Source: Agromyces kandeliae (lineage in GTDB: Bacteria > Actinomycetota > Actinomycetes > Actinomycetales > Microbacteriaceae). From it: a stretch of DNA of 64,000 nucleotides. Numbering within the stretch: position 1 is the first letter of the stretch; every line of letters begins with the position of its first letter. This document shows positions 10,462 to 20,368 of this stretch, in pieces. The notes beneath the pieces were generated by a model. That model was not told the origin of the DNA. It saw only the letters and a program-made list of their open reading frames with translations, and made no database searches. The stretch covers positions 1-64,000 of the forward strand of contig NZ_WKJD01000004.1 of the NCBI RefSeq assembly GCF_009674665.1. The letters are read 5' to 3'. A program made the translations under genes and the position numbers.

Positions 10462-11329
10462 GCCCAGGGCGGCGGAGCCGAGCACCCCGGCGGGCGAGAC
10501 GGGCGATGCGCCCCGCACGCCCGACGCCACCGGGCCAGGGGCCGAGCCGGAGTTCCGGGTCGCCCTGTCCAACTTCGAGGGCCCGTTCGACCTGCTGCTC
10601 TCGCTCATCGCCAAGCACGAGCTCGACATCACCGAGGTGTCGCTGTCGGCGGTCACCGACGAGTTCATCGCGTACCTCCGCGGGATCGAGACCGACGAAG
10701 ACCTGGACCGCGCGAGCGAGTTCCTGGTCGTCGCGGCGACGTTGCTCGACCTCAAGGTCGCTGGGCTCCTCCCGCAGGGCGAACTCGTCGACGCGGAGGA
10801 CGTCGCGCTGCTGGAGGCGCGCGACCTGCTGTTCGCGCGGCTGCTGCAGTATCGGGCGTTCAAGGAGGCGGCGCGCTGGTTCGGCGGCCGGATCGAGGTC
10901 GAGTCGCTGCGGCACGCGCGCACGGTCAAGCTCGAGGAGCGCTTCCGGCAGCGCACGCCCGAGCTCCGCTGGACGCTCGGGCCCGCCGACTTCGCAGCCC
11001 TGGCCACGCTCGCGCTCACCCCGCGCGAACTGCCGACCGTGGGACTCGACCACCTGCACGCGCCGCTCGTGTCGATCCGCGAGCAGGCCGCGCACGTCGT
11101 CGCGGTGCTCCGCCGCGGGGATCCGATCTCGTTCCGCCGACTCATCGCGGGCGTCGACCGGCCGGGCGTGGTCGTGGCGCGCTTCCTCGCGGTCCTCGAG
11201 CTCTACCGGCACGACGCGATCGGCTTCGAGCAGCTCGAACCGCTCGGAGAGCTGACCCTGCGATGGGCCGCGAACGAGAACTGGTCCGACGACCGACTGG
11301 ACAGCCTGGGAGCCGACTATGACGAGTGA
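10445..11329 (+). CDS. scpA: Segregation and condensation protein A
   Basis: 294 residues of the kleisin ScpA, which bridges SMC heads with ScpB during chromosome condensation. A proline/alanine-rich N-terminal extension (about 35 residues) precedes the conserved FEGPFDLLLSLIAKHELDI (about 41-59), typical of ScpA. The C-terminal winged-helix region ends in LTLRWAANE. The GTG start lies inside the parA gene (17-nt overlap), and an AGGGAG motif lies about 12 nt upstream. The long low-complexity lead is typical of high-GC actinobacteria. Confidence 0.94.
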   Translation: MARSPEPRAAEPSTPAGETGDAPRTPDATGPGAEPEFRVALSNFEGPFDLLLSLIAKHELDITEVSLSAVTDEFIAYLRGIETDEDLDRASEFLVVAATLLDLKVAGLLPQGELVDAEDVALLEARDLLFARLLQYRAFKEAARWFGGRIEVESLRHARTVKLEERFRQRTPELRWTLGPADFAALATLALTPRELPTVGLDHLHAPLVSIREQAAHVVAVLRRGDPISFRRLIAGVDRPGVVVARFLAVLELYRHDAIGFEQLEPLGELTLRWAANENWSDDRLDSLGADYDE

Positions 11330-12059
11330 GACGGACGGCGCCATGCCGACGGACGATGCCATGCCGACGGATGACGCGGCGCCGACGGTGGCCGCCACGC
11401 CGCCCGACGGGCGCCCCGAGGTCTCGGTCTCGACCCCGCTCGACGTGCCCGGCCAGCCACGCCTCGACCTCGACCGCGCGATCGAGGCGCTGCTGTTCAT
11501 CGCCGACGAACCGCAGGGACTCGTGCACCTCGCCGCGGCCGTCGCACGCCCGATCGCCGAGGTGAAGGCGTCGATCGCGCGCCTCGTCGCTGACTACGAC
11601 GGCGGCGCTCCGTCGGGCGAGCCGAGAACGGACGCGGGGGAGCAGGCGGCGGCCGGAGGCATCCGCCGCGCCTTCGAACTCCGCGAGGTGGGCGGCGGCT
11701 GGCGTTTCTACGCGCGCACCGAGTACGACGCGCTCATCACGAACGCGGTGCTCGCGCAGACCTCGACGAAGCTGTCGCAGGCCGCGCTCGAGACGCTCGC
11801 GGTCATCGCCTACAAGCAGCCGATCTCGCGCTCGTCGATCGCGTCGATCCGCGCCGTGAACGTCGACTCGGTCGTCCGCACGCTGTACGGCCGCGGCCTC
11901 ATCACCGAGGTCGACACGGACGAGGAGACGGGCGCGATCCTGTACGGCACGACGGAGCTGCTGCTCACGAACCTCGGCATCGCGTCGCTCGACGACCTGC
12001 CGCCGATCTCGCCGCTGCTCGACGGCGGCCAGGAGGGATTCGAACGTGACCTCGTCTGA
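11319..12059 (+). CDS. scpB: Segregation and condensation protein B
   Basis: 246 residues. The conserved ScpB core has two winged helices: RAIEALLFIADEPQGL near 52, and the second with LSQAALETLAVIAYKQPISRSSI and the VVRTLYGRGLI motif. It forms the SMC-ScpA-ScpB condensin. The N-terminus begins with a near-perfect tandem MPTDDA duplication, apparently a recent in-frame repeat. It overlaps scpA by 11 nt and the following pseudouridine synthase by 14 nt. Confidence 0.94.
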   Translation: MTSETDGAMPTDDAMPTDDAAPTVAATPPDGRPEVSVSTPLDVPGQPRLDLDRAIEALLFIADEPQGLVHLAAAVARPIAEVKASIARLVADYDGGAPSGEPRTDAGEQAAAGGIRRAFELREVGGGWRFYARTEYDALITNAVLAQTSTKLSQAALETLAVIAYKQPISRSSIASIRAVNVDSVVRTLYGRGLITEVDTDEETGAILYGTTELLLTNLGIASLDDLPPISPLLDGGQEGFERDLV

Positions 12060-12843
12060 TCGCCCGGGAGACCGGGATGCCGCATCCGAGGGGGTGCGGT
12101 TGCAGAAGGCGCTCGCCGCGGCGGGCGTCGCGAGCCGTCGCGTCGTGGAGAACCTGATCGTCGAGGGTCGCATCGAGGTGAACGGTCGGGTGGTGACCGA
12201 GCTCGGGACGCGCATCGACCCGCTCGCCGACGAGGTCGCGGTCGACGGCGTCGCGGTGCAGCTCGACCAGGAGAAGCGGTACTTCATGCTCAACAAGCCG
12301 CGCGGCGTCGTCTCGACGATGCGCGACGAGCAGGGGCGGCCCGACCTGCGACGCTTCACCGACCCGCTCGACGTGCGCGTGTTCAACGTCGGCCGCCTCG
12401 ACGGTGACACCAGCGGGCTGCTGCTGCTCACGAACGACGGCGAGCTCGCGCACGTGCTCGCGCACCCGTCGTTCGGCGTCGAGAAGACGTACATCGCGAA
12501 GGTGGCCGGTCGGATGACCCCGCAGACGCTGCAGCGGTTGAAGCGCGGCGTCGACCTCGAGGACGGCCCGATCCGCGCCGACCGCGCGAAGATCCTGCAG
12601 GCGCAGGGCGACCAGCGGCACACGATGGTCGAGGTGACGCTGCACTCCGGCCGGAACCGGATCGTCCGCCGGATGCTCGAGGCCGTCGGGCACCCGGTGG
12701 TGGAGCTCGTGCGCCGGCAGTTCGGCCCGCTGCACCTCGGCACGCTGAAGTCGGGCGCGGTGCGCGAGTTGACTAGAGTCGAACTCGGCCAGCTGCTCAC
12801 CATCGTGCGCGCGGCGGACGTCGAGCGGAAGGGGAACGGGTAG
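12046..12843 (+). CDS. rluB: Pseudouridine synthase, RluB/RsuA type
   Basis: 265 residues. An S4 domain ([21 protein letters not shown]) lies at about 18-65, then the RsuA/RluB catalytic domain with [19 protein letters not shown], whose aspartate in GRLD is the nucleophile. [19 protein letters not shown] lies near the C-terminus. It converts a uridine in rRNA to pseudouridine; by family and scpAB linkage 23S rRNA is the likely substrate. It overlaps scpB by 14 nt, and tyrA starts right after its stop. Confidence 0.92.
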   Translation: MTSSDRPGDRDAASEGVRLQKALAAAGVASRRVVENLIVEGRIEVNGRVVTELGTRIDPLADEVAVDGVAVQLDQEKRYFMLNKPRGVVSTMRDEQGRPDLRRFTDPLDVRVFNVGRLDGDTSGLLLLTNDGELAHVLAHPSFGVEKTYIAKVAGRMTPQTLQRLKRGVDLEDGPIRADRAKILQAQGDQRHTMVEVTLHSGRNRIVRRMLEAVGHPVVELVRRQFGPLHLGTLKSGAVRELTRVELGQLLTIVRAADVERKGNG

Positions 12844-13926
12844 GTGGTCGAGTCACGGCTCATCGGACCGGTGCGCGTCGTCGGTGCCGGCCTGCTCGGC
12901 ACGAGCGTGGCGCTCGGGCTCCGCACGCGCGGCATCGACGTCATCCTCGCCGACGCGTCGCCGACGCACGTCGCGATCGCCGTCGACCTCGGCGCCGGGC
13001 GCCCCGCAGAGCCCGACGACGCGCCGCAGCTCATCGTGGTGGCGGTGCCGCCGGATGTCACGGCATCCGTCGTCGCGTCGGAACTCGCCGCGTTCCCGGG
13101 GGCGATCGTGACGGATGTCGCGAGCGTGAAGGCCGGCATCCTGGCCGAGCTCGAAGCCGCAGGCGCCGACGTGTCGCGCTACATCGGCTCGCACCCGCTC
13201 GCGGGGCGCGAACGCGGGGGACCGCTGGCCGCGCGCGCGGACCTGTTCGCGGGCCGCCCGTGGGTGGTCGCCGCGCACGACGAGATCAGCTACCGCCGCG
13301 CGAGTGCGATCGACGACCTCATCCTCGACCTCGGGGCGACGCTCGTCGAGATGACGCCCGAGGAGCACGACGCCGGCGTGGCGCTCATCTCGCACGTGCC
13401 GCAGGTCGTCTCGAGCATCATGGCGCGGAGGTTCCTCGACGCCCCGAACGCGGCGCTGGGACTCGCCGGCCAGGGCGTGCGCGACGTGACGCGGGTCGCC
13501 GCGAGCGACCCCGACCTGTGGGTGCAGATCCTCGGCGCGAACGCATCGCCGGTGCGCGACATCCTCCTCGCGTACCGCGAGGACCTCGACCGCTTCATCG
13601 ACGCGCTCGCCGACCCCGCCGCGCCCGGCGCCCGTCGCCGCGTCGCCGAGGAGCTCACGGGCGGCAACACCGGCGTCGCGCGCCTGCCGGGCAAGCACGG
13701 CACCGACAAGCGCTTCACGACGATCGTCGTGATGATCGACGACCGGCCCGGGCAGCTCGCACGTCTCCTCGCGGAGATCGGCGAGATCGGCGTGAACCTC
13801 GAAGACCTCCGCCTCGAGCACTCGCCGGGCCGCCAGGTCGGCCTCGCCGAGGTGCAGGTCGTGCCCGAGGCGGCCGGCCGACTGACCACCGAGCTGGCCG
13901 AACGCGGCTGGCGGATCGCAGGATGA
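12844..13926 (+). CDS. tyrA: Prephenate dehydrogenase
   Basis: 360 residues. The Rossmann NAD(P)-binding motif [21 protein letters not shown] is at about residues 9-29. [12 protein letters not shown] and [13 protein letters not shown] are conserved in TyrA. The C-terminus (from about 295, [19 protein letters not shown]) is an ACT-like domain, usual for feedback sensing of tyrosine in Gram-positive TyrA. It produces 4-hydroxyphenylpyruvate for tyrosine synthesis. Start is the GTG immediately after the rluB stop, and the 3' end overlaps cmk by 4 nt. Confidence 0.93.
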   Translation: MVESRLIGPVRVVGAGLLGTSVALGLRTRGIDVILADASPTHVAIAVDLGAGRPAEPDDAPQLIVVAVPPDVTASVVASELAAFPGAIVTDVASVKAGILAELEAAGADVSRYIGSHPLAGRERGGPLAARADLFAGRPWVVAAHDEISYRRASAIDDLILDLGATLVEMTPEEHDAGVALISHVPQVVSSIMARRFLDAPNAALGLAGQGVRDVTRVAASDPDLWVQILGANASPVRDILLAYREDLDRFIDALADPAAPGARRRVAEELTGGNTGVARLPGKHGTDKRFTTIVVMIDDRPGQLARLLAEIGEIGVNLEDLRLEHSPGRQVGLAEVQVVPEAAGRLTTELAERGWRIAG

Positions 13927-14618
13927 CCATGCAGCACGATCCCGTCCACCCCGTCGTCGTCGCCGTCGACGGCCCCGCCGGCAGCGGCAAGTCGAGCGTC
14001 TCCAAGGAGGTCGCCCGTCGCCTCGGCTGGGGCTTCCTCGACACCGGCGCCGCCTACCGGGCGCTCGCGTGGCACGCGGCCGCATGCGGCGTCGACACGG
14101 CCGACGCGGCATCCGTCGTCTCGTGCCTCGACTCCTTCGACTACCGCATCGGCACCGACCCGACCGGCTACACCGTGCACGTCGGCTCGACCGACGTCAC
14201 GCAGGCGATCCGCGAACCCGGGATCTCGGGCGTCGTGAGCCAGGTCGCCAGGGTCCCCGAAGTGCGGGCCCACCTGATCGAGCTGTTCCGGGCGATCATG
14301 GCCGGCGAGCGACGCGGCGGGATCGTCGTCGAGGGACGGGACATCACGACCGTCGTCGCGCCCGACGCGCCCGCGCGCATCCTGCTCACCGCGTCGGAAG
14401 AGGTGCGGATGGCGCGCCGATCCGCTGAACTCGTCGGCCACTCGGCCGCGACGACCGGCCAGCAGTTGCGCGCGCGCGACGCGGCGGACTCGAAGGTCGT
14501 CGACTTCATGAACGCCGCGGACGGCGTCGTCACCGTCGATTCGACCGACCTCGACTTCGACCAGACCGTGGAGGCGATGCTCGACGTCATCCGGGATGCT
14601 CAGGTTCGAACTGGTTGA
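13923..14618 (+). CDS. cmk: Cytidylate kinase
   Basis: 231 residues. P-loop [20 protein letters not shown] lies at about residues 13-32, followed by [17 protein letters not shown] (NMP-binding). [15 protein letters not shown] near 137 and a LID-type segment RARDAADSK are also seen. It phosphorylates CMP and dCMP. The ATG within the tyrA stop (ATGA) is chosen; an ATG two codons later is possible. It precedes der, a conserved cmk-der arrangement. Confidence 0.94.
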   Translation: MTMQHDPVHPVVVAVDGPAGSGKSSVSKEVARRLGWGFLDTGAAYRALAWHAAACGVDTADAASVVSCLDSFDYRIGTDPTGYTVHVGSTDVTQAIREPGISGVVSQVARVPEVRAHLIELFRAIMAGERRGGIVVEGRDITTVVAPDAPARILLTASEEVRMARRSAELVGHSAATTGQQLRARDAADSKVVDFMNAADGVVTVDSTDLDFDQTVEAMLDVIRDAQVRTG

Positions 14619-14668
14619 ATAGACAGGTTGTGCGCTCGCGCGCGACCCCGAGACACCCAGGAGTTGGA

Positions 14669-16180
14669 ATGACCGATCGCAACGACGAGTTCGACGCCCC
14701 CGAGGACGACCTCGCCGAGCGCCTCGCGGGCGTCGACGACGAACTCGCCGAGCAGCGCGCGGCCGCACTCCGGTCCGGGCTCGACGACTACGACCTGGAG
14801 GACGAGGACCTCGACCTGCTCGAGCACTCCGACGAAGGCGTGGAGGGCATCCGCTACCTCCCGGCGCTGCCGGTCATCGCCATCGTCGGCCGCCCGAACG
14901 TGGGCAAGTCGGCGCTCGTGAACCGCATCCTCGGCCGCCGCGAGGCCGTCGTCGAGGACACGCCGGGCGTGACCCGCGACCGCGTGTCGTACAAGGGCGA
15001 GTGGCTCGACCGTCGCTTCACGCTCGTCGACACGGGCGGCTGGGAGCCCGACGCGAAGGGCATCGACGCGTCCGTCGCCGCGCAGGCCGAGGTCGCGATC
15101 GACCTCTCCGACGTGGTGCTGTTCGTGGTGGACGCCACAGTGGGCGCGACCGCGACCGACGAGCACGTCGTGCGACTCCTCCGCAAGACGAAGAAGCCCG
15201 TCTTCCTCGTCGCGAACAAGGTCGACGACGCCCGTCAGGAGCCCGAGGCCGCCGCGCTGTGGAACCTCGGCCTCGGCGAGCCCTATCCGGTCTCCGCGCT
15301 GCACGGCCGCGGCGTGGCCGACATGCTCGAGGAGGTCTTCAAGGTCCTCCCGCAGGTCTCGGCCGTCGCGAAGGACGAGTTCGGCGGTCCCCGCCGGGTC
15401 GCGATCCTCGGCCGCCCGAACGTCGGCAAGTCCAGCCTCCTGAACAAGGCCGCCCGCGAGGAGCGCGTCGTCGTGAACGACCTCGCGGGGACCACGCGCG
15501 ACCCGGTCGACGAGCAGATCGAGCTCGGCGGCAAGGTGTGGCGCTTCGTCGACACCGCGGGCATCCGACGCCGGGTGCACCTGCAGCAGGGTGCCGACTT
15601 CTACGCGTCGCTGCGCACGCAGGCCGCGCTCGAGAAGGCCGAGGTCGCGGTCGTGCTGCTGGACGTCTCGCAGCCGATCTCCGAGCAGGACGTCCGCATC
15701 ATCGACCTCGTGCTCGAGTCGGGTCGCGCACTCGTGCTCGCGTACAACAAGTGGGACCTGCTGGACGACGATCGACGTCGCTACCTCGAGCGCGAGATCG
15801 AGCAGGACCTGCACCACGTGCAGTGGGCGCCGCGCGTGAACATCTCGGCGAAGACCGGTCGTCACCTCGAGAAGCTCGTGCCCGCCCTTGAGACCGCGCT
15901 CGAGTCGTGGGACACCCGCATCCCCACCGGCAAGTTCAACGCGTTCCTCACCGAGCTCGTCCAGGCGCACCCGCACCCGCTGCGGGGCGGCAAGCAGCCG
16001 CGCATCCTGTTCGGCACCCAGGCATCGACGCGTCCGCCGACGTTCGTGCTGTTCACGACGGGGTTCCTCGACCCCGGCTACCGCCGGTTCATCCAGCGGC
16101 GCCTGCGCGAGATCTACGGCTTCGTCGGCACGCCCATCGTGACGAACATGCGCGTGCGCGAGAAGCGCCAGCGAGCCTAG
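14669..16180 (+). CDS. der: Ribosome-assembly GTPase Der (EngA)
   Basis: 503 residues with two tandem GTPase domains acting in 50S ribosome maturation. Domain 1: G1 [14 protein letters not shown] (about 75), G3 DTGGW and G4 NKVDD. Domain 2: [14 protein letters not shown] (about 249), DTAGI and [11 protein letters not shown]-terminal KH-like domain follows from about 400. The acidic 65-residue N-terminal extension is typical of actinobacterial Der. The ATG is chosen because AGGAG (14659-14663) sits 5 nt upstream, rather than the in-frame start 54 nt earlier. Confidence 0.96.
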   Translation: MTDRNDEFDAPEDDLAERLAGVDDELAEQRAAALRSGLDDYDLEDEDLDLLEHSDEGVEGIRYLPALPVIAIVGRPNVGKSALVNRILGRREAVVEDTPGVTRDRVSYKGEWLDRRFTLVDTGGWEPDAKGIDASVAAQAEVAIDLSDVVLFVVDATVGATATDEHVVRLLRKTKKPVFLVANKVDDARQEPEAAALWNLGLGEPYPVSALHGRGVADMLEEVFKVLPQVSAVAKDEFGGPRRVAILGRPNVGKSSLLNKAAREERVVVNDLAGTTRDPVDEQIELGGKVWRFVDTAGIRRRVHLQQGADFYASLRTQAALEKAEVAVVLLDVSQPISEQDVRIIDLVLESGRALVLAYNKWDLLDDDRRRYLEREIEQDLHHVQWAPRVNISAKTGRHLEKLVPALETALESWDTRIPTGKFNAFLTELVQAHPHPLRGGKQPRILFGTQASTRPPTFVLFTTGFLDPGYRRFIQRRLREIYGFVGTPIVTNMRVREKRQRA

Positions 16181-16228
16181 GCCCGCCCGACGACCTGCCG
16201 AGCGGATGTCCCGACGAACGCGAGCGCG

Positions 16229-16465
16229 ATGGAGCTGACCGTGCGCGTGAAGCCGGGCAGCCGTCGGGGTCCGCTCGTCGTGCCGACGCCGGACGACCCC
16301 GTGGCATCCGTCACCGTGCACGTGCGCGAGCGCGCCGTCGACGGAGCCGCCAACGCGGGCGTCGTGGCGGCGCTCGCCGCGCACTTCGGCGTGCGCAGGG
16401 CCGATGTCGAGATCGTGCGCGGGCACACCGCGCGGATCAAGCGGGTGCGGGTCGACGGCGCGTGA
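16229..16465 (+). CDS. DUF167 (YggU) family protein
   Basis: 78 residues matching the small DUF167 fold: LTVRVKPGSRRG at the start, VTVHVRERAVDGAANAGVV in the middle, and VEIVRGHTARIKRVRVDG at the end. Function of the family is not established. It lies 48 nt after der and its 3' end overlaps the convergent DUF2071 gene by 29 nt. Confidence 0.85.
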   Translation: MELTVRVKPGSRRGPLVVPTPDDPVASVTVHVRERAVDGAANAGVVAALAAHFGVRRADVEIVRGHTARIKRVRVDGA

Positions 16466-17234
16466 TCGGCTGGAGGCGCCACGCCGGCGCCTCGATCGCC
16501 CGCGGTCGGCTGAACGCCGTCGCCACGCCGGTCGAGGCGAGCACCGAGTCGGGCGGGCGTTCGGCGAGGTCGTCGAAGCCGGATGCCGCGAGGAGTCCGT
16601 CGTCGAGTTCGAGGAGCTCGGCTCGCGAGAGGGGCCACGGTTCGTGCGCATTCCGCGCCCAGACGGTCCGACCGAGATGGTGCTCGTGGAAGCCCCACCG
16701 CGCGGTGAGGAAGCGCGCGAGCGCCGCATCGGGCGCGTCGGCGGCCATGGGCTCGCCGAGCCGCGCGCGGATGCGCGTCGAGGGGCCGCCGGGCCCGCGT
16801 CGGCGGCTCCGGAAGTCGAGCTCCTGGCCGGAGGCGTCGATCCGATGCACGACGCGTGAACTCGCCCAGTGGTACGGGAGCCCGAACGCGAGTCGCGCCG
16901 CGATGACCGGGAGCAGCCGGCCCGCCTCCAGCGTCCGGAAGACCACGCCGCGCCGGCCGTCGCGGTCCACCGAGTAGAGGCGCACATTCACCTCGACGAA
17001 GGTCCCGAGTCGGTGCATCGTCGGCAGCGGCGGGAAGCGCGTGTCGGCGAGCACGAACGGGATGAGGCCCACCCACGTCGCGCCGTCGATCACATCGGGC
17101 CGGGTCCCCGCGGGCAGGTATGGCGCGACGCGCTCGGGTTCGGTGCGCCAGTGCAGGAAGACGAGGTCGCGCCAGCGCTGCTCGACGACGGTGCGGCCGG
17201 GCAGCGGCGGGCTCTCGATGGGCAGTCCCTGCAC
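16437..17234 (-). CDS. DUF2071 (YqjF-like) protein
   Basis: 265 residues. The DUF2071 family pattern is clear: VEQRWRDLVFLHWR, PYLPAGTRPDVIDGATWVGLIPF, then VEVNVRLYSVDRDGRRGVVF. The family is widespread and functionally uncharacterised; its fold resembles acetoacetate-decarboxylase-like beta barrels (family knowledge, not visible here). No signal peptide. It is divergent from the CHAD gene and converges on DUF167. Confidence 0.85.
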   Translation of the reverse strand: MQGLPIESPPLPGRTVVEQRWRDLVFLHWRTEPERVAPYLPAGTRPDVIDGATWVGLIPFVLADTRFPPLPTMHRLGTFVEVNVRLYSVDRDGRRGVVFRTLEAGRLLPVIAARLAFGLPYHWASSRVVHRIDASGQELDFRSRRRGPGGPSTRIRARLGEPMAADAPDAALARFLTARWGFHEHHLGRTVWARNAHEPWPLSRAELLELDDGLLAASGFDDLAERPPDSVLASTGVATAFSRPRAIEAPAWRLQPITRRRPAPA

Positions 17235-17318
17235 GGTGCCATCCTCGCGCGAGCGGCGGTGCCGCCGGAAGTGCCTCGCGTGGTTGACGCGTCACCGCGG
17301 GGCGCGGACGATGGTCGG

Positions 17319-18275
17319 GTGGAGCCAGCACGGGGCGGGCCTGCGCGGGCGGAGCTCCGCGTCGACGCCGATGCCGGTGCGGCCGTCGTCGTCGCGCTCA
17401 TCGCCGTCCGCGACCGGTTCCACGAGTTCCTGCCCCGTGCGCTCGCCGACGAGCCCGACGCGCTGCACCAACTCCGCACGCACGTGCGCCGTCTGCGCAG
17501 CGTGCTCGCGGCGTACGGCGCCGTGCTCGACGACGCCGTCGTGACCGAGCTGCGACGGCGGCTCCGCGAACTCGGTCACGAGCTCGGGACGGTGCGCGAC
17601 CTCGAGGTGCGCGTGCAGGTCGCAGAGGCGGCTCTCGCCGACGCCGAGGAGGCTGGGCGGTTCGCGTCCGACGCGGAACGGGAGCGCGTGCGCGCCATCC
17701 TGGTCGACGATGAGCGGGCCGCGCACGATCGCGCGCACGCGAGGTTCGTCGAGCGCCAGGAGCTGCCTCGGGCGCCCCGGCGCATCGAGGAGCTCGACGG
17801 GGTGCTCGCCGCCCCGCCGTTCGTCGAGCGGGCGGGACGCGAGGCGGTCGTCGAACTCGCGAAGCTGCTCGACCGGGAGGCGAGACGGGCCGCGAAACGC
17901 GCCCGGCGACTCCCGGAGGACCCGACGCTCGACGAGCTGCACGACCTCCGCAAGGCGAGCCGTCGCCTCCGCTACGCGGCCGAAGCGGTCTCCGAGCCGC
18001 CGGTGGAACTGTTCGGCGCGCGCGCCGCGGATCTCGCGGACGCGGGCGACGACATCCACGACGTGCTCGGCGACCACCGCGACGAACTGCTCTTCGCGGA
18101 GCACGTGCGGCGCGCGGCCTCGCACGCGGCGCACGCCGGGGAGCCCGCCGAGGTGCTGCACCGGCTCGCAGACGACGCCGACGCCCGCGCCGCCGCGCAT
18201 CTCGCCGAGCTGCCCGAGGTGGTCGCGACCCTGCGGAAGGCGGCGAGGGCCTGGCACGCGCACCGAGCGCGCTGA
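17319..18275 (+). CDS. CHAD domain protein
   Basis: 318 residues, almost entirely a CHAD domain: an alpha-helical domain with conserved histidines and arginines that binds inorganic polyphosphate. Signature repeats are HQLRTHVRRLRS near residue 48 and HDLRKASRRLRYAAEA near 208, which place basic residues along two helical bundles. No CYTH/triphosphatase domain is fused. GTG start is chosen at the point where the CHAD-like sequence begins (VEPARGGP); the frame stays open upstream as antisense of DUF2071. Confidence 0.85.
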   Translation: MEPARGGPARAELRVDADAGAAVVVALIAVRDRFHEFLPRALADEPDALHQLRTHVRRLRSVLAAYGAVLDDAVVTELRRRLRELGHELGTVRDLEVRVQVAEAALADAEEAGRFASDAERERVRAILVDDERAAHDRAHARFVERQELPRAPRRIEELDGVLAAPPFVERAGREAVVELAKLLDREARRAAKRARRLPEDPTLDELHDLRKASRRLRYAAEAVSEPPVELFGARAADLADAGDDIHDVLGDHRDELLFAEHVRRAASHAAHAGEPAEVLHRLADDADARAAAHLAELPEVVATLRKAARAWHAHRAR

Positions 18276-18311
18276 CGCCGCGCGCGACCGGCGCGCGACC
18301 GGGTGGGGTGC

Positions 18312-18953
18312 TCAGTCGCGGAGCGGGTGCTGCATGACCACCCGGTGCGGCTTCGGTCGCGCCACCTCGCTGAACCCGGCGGCCTCGAACATCGAGACGG
18401 TGCCGGGGAAGAGGTCGGCAGCGGGCGGCTTGGTGCGCGCTGCGGGGTCGACCGCGTACGCCTCGAGCATGGTCGCGCCGTGCTCGCGCGCGGCCTCCAC
18501 GGCTGCGGCCGCGAGCGCGCGGCCGACGCCCCGACGGCGGAACGCGCGAGGGACCACGAAGCACGTGACCGCCCAGATGGTGGCGTCGTCGAAGTCGGCG
18601 TCGGGCGAGGCCGAGGCGACCGGGCTGTGCCGGAGTCGCTCGAGGCCGCTGCGCGGTTCGACGGCGCACCAGCCGACCGGTGTCTCGCCGTCGTAGGCGA
18701 TGATCCCCGGGCCGGTGCCGGGCGCGGCGAGCTGCTCGTGCAGCCGCTCCCGGAGCTCCTCGCGGGTCGCGGACTCCCACTCGGCGCCCCTGAGCTTGTA
18801 CCACTGGCACCAGCAGGTCGCCGGATCGCCGCGCGTGCCGAACACGGCCTCGACGTCGGCGAACGGCACCGACGAGGCGGTGACCACGCGAAGCGTCGCT
18901 CCGCTGTCGTCGTCGGGGGCGGCGGCGTCGGCGGGCGAATCGGCGTCGATCAT
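18312..18953 (-). CDS. GNAT family N-acetyltransferase
   Basis: 213 residues. The acetyl-CoA-binding pyrophosphate loop is RRRGVGRALAAAAVEAA near 141-157, preceded by WAVTCFVVPRAFR (beta 4) and followed by a terminal strand FEAAGFSEVARP. The N-terminal part contains CWCQWYKLRG, typical of a DUF1579/GNAT-like subfamily with a Cys-Trp-Cys motif. Substrate unknown. A close neighbour on the same strand is the deazaflavin oxidoreductase. Confidence 0.82.
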   Translation of the reverse strand: MIDADSPADAAAPDDDSGATLRVVTASSVPFADVEAVFGTRGDPATCWCQWYKLRGAEWESATREELRERLHEQLAAPGTGPGIIAYDGETPVGWCAVEPRSGLERLRHSPVASASPDADFDDATIWAVTCFVVPRAFRRRGVGRALAAAAVEAAREHGATMLEAYAVDPAARTKPPAADLFPGTVSMFEAAGFSEVARPKPHRVVMQHPLRD

Positions 18954-18962
18954 GCAGCGACG

Positions 18963-19475
18963 CTAACGCGTGCCGGCGACATCCGTCGATGCCTCGCTCG
19001 GCTCGAGGCGCAGCGCGCGGAGGTCCTGCGCGAGGACGCGGAGATCGTGCGGATCCGACGTGAAGGCCTCGCCGAGCGCTGCCTTCCCGAGCATTGCCGC
19101 GGCCCGCGGGTAGTGCCGCTGGTAGTCCGCGAGGAGGTCCACGCGCGCGTCCTCGTCGAGGTCGACGGCGCGTGCTGCGAACCGCTGGGACCGCCAGTCG
19201 ACCCGCACGTCGGGGTGCGCGAGCGCGTTGCGATACCAGTCCGTCTTCGCTCCGCGACTGGCGACGACCCAGAGCGTCGGTGGAGCGGTCGGCGCGGAGC
19301 CGGCGCCGCGCTTGACCACCTCGAGCACGGTGCGACGTGCGATCCCGCTCGTGCGGCCGACCACGGTGAGCATGACGAACCGGCCGCCCATGAGCCACCC
19401 GAGGCGAGCGCGGTAGAGCGCGGACGGTGCGCGGTAGAACCAGGCGAGCAGGGGTCCGGGCTTCTTCATCGCCAT
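18963..19475 (-). CDS. Nitroreductase/deazaflavin (F420)-dependent oxidoreductase family protein
   Basis: 170 residues of the Ddn/PNPOx-like family: LGWLMGGRFVMLTVVGRTSGIARRTVLEVV near the start, TLWVVASRGAKTDWYRNALAHPDVRV in the centre. The split-barrel fold binds F420 or a flavin in characterised relatives. A second, divergent paralogue lies at 46085-46642. Two possible ATG starts differ by two codons; the first is reported. Confidence 0.82.
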   Translation of the reverse strand: MAMKKPGPLLAWFYRAPSALYRARLGWLMGGRFVMLTVVGRTSGIARRTVLEVVKRGAGSAPTAPPTLWVVASRGAKTDWYRNALAHPDVRVDWRSQRFAARAVDLDEDARVDLLADYQRHYPRAAAMLGKAALGEAFTSDPHDLRVLAQDLRALRLEPSEASTDVAGTR

Positions 19476-19554
19476 ACGGCCAGACTAGGCGCGGTCGGCC
19501 GCGGCGATCCGGATGCCCCGCAGCGGCGGGCCGCCCGCTCTATCGTGCAGCGAG

Positions 19555-19575
19555 GTGATAGTGAAGTATCATCAC
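19555..19575 (+). promoter_or_regulatory. Autoregulatory MarR operator overlapping -10
   Basis: TGATA (19556-19560) and TATCA (19567-19571) form a perfect inverted repeat with a 6-bp spacer, extended imperfectly to GTGATA...TATCATCAC. The right arm TATCAT is also a good -10 hexamer exactly 6 bp before the MarR ATG. Binding of the dimeric repressor would cover the promoter of its own gene. Confidence 0.55.
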
Positions 19576-19578
19576 GGC

Positions 19579-20055
19579 ATGGATGCTCCCGTGACCGTCC
19601 TCGATCGGCTCCTCGAGATCAGCGAGCTCTTCCAGCGTGATCTCGCCCGCGAGTTCGCGGGCAGCTCGCTCACGCCCGCGCGGACCCGCGTGCTCTGGGA
19701 CCTCGTGCACGCGGGGCCCTCGACGCAGCATGCGCTGGCGACCCGGCTCGAGGTGAGCCCCCGCAACGTCACCGGCCTGGTCGACGCGCTCGAGGCATCC
19801 GGATACGTCCGACGCGAGCCGCACCCCGACGACCGGCGTGCCGTGCTCGTCACGCTCACGCCCTCCGCCGCCGAGCTCATGCACGAGATGCAGCGCGACC
19901 ACGCCGAGCTCTCCGACGTGCTGCTCGGCGCCGTCGCGCCCGCCGACCGCGACGCGTTCCTCCGCGGGGTCGACGCGGTCGCCGACCGGCTGCGCGACCT
20001 CGTCGAGACCGCGGAGGCCGGCCGGATCGCCGCCCGCGCGGGAGTCGAGCAGTGA
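19579..20055 (+). CDS. MarR family transcriptional regulator
   Basis: 158 residues. The winged helix includes TPARTRVLWDLVHAGPSTQHALATRLEVSPRNVTGLVDALEASGYVRREPHPDDRRAVLVTLT (cited in pieces: recognition helix region SPRNVTGLVDALEASG, wing DDRRAVLVTLT). ATG chosen at MDAPVTVLD since it sits 6 bp from a -10-like TATCAT; the frame extends upstream without support. The stop overlaps a truncated gene that appears to have been its operon partner. Confidence 0.88.
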   Translation: MDAPVTVLDRLLEISELFQRDLAREFAGSSLTPARTRVLWDLVHAGPSTQHALATRLEVSPRNVTGLVDALEASGYVRREPHPDDRRAVLVTLTPSAAELMHEMQRDHAELSDVLLGAVAPADRDAFLRGVDAVADRLRDLVETAEAGRIAARAGVEQ

Positions 20056-20222
20056 TCGCCGACGTCGATCGCGCGCCCGCGGCATCCGTCGCCCATCGCA
20101 TCGGAGGCGTCGCCCGTCGCGCGCTGAGGCTCGAGCTGCGCATCTCCGCGAGCATCGGCCGGCTCATCGCCCGGCGGCCGGCGATCGGGCCCGGCGCGAC
20201 CGGCTTCGGCTACCTCGCCGCG
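20052..20222 (+). pseudogene. Truncated N-terminus of an actinobacterial membrane protein
   Basis: Starting from a GTG in the MarR stop (GTGA), about 57 codons resemble the start of a small membrane protein family (LRLELRISASIGRLIARRP followed by GATGFGYLAA), but the hydrophobic transmembrane part that should follow is missing. The frame instead runs into the tRNA-Pro promoter and stops inside the tRNA at 20312. Most likely a 5' remnant; the family assignment is from memory of similar sequences and is tentative. Confidence 0.4.
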
Positions 20223-20248
20223 TGCACGAGCACCCCCTCGGATGCCGC

Positions 20249-20254
20249 TATGAT
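20249..20254 (+). promoter_or_regulatory. Putative -10 of the tRNA-Pro gene
   Basis: TATGAT, a near-consensus -10, lies 35 bp upstream of the mature tRNA 5' end. No convincing -35 is visible. It overlaps the spurious 3' part of the truncated frame. Confidence 0.45.
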
Positions 20255-20289
20255 GGTCGAGTTGCCTTCGACGGAGACGCTGAGGGCAT

Positions 20290-20366
<77 letters not shown>

Positions 20367-20368
20367 GG

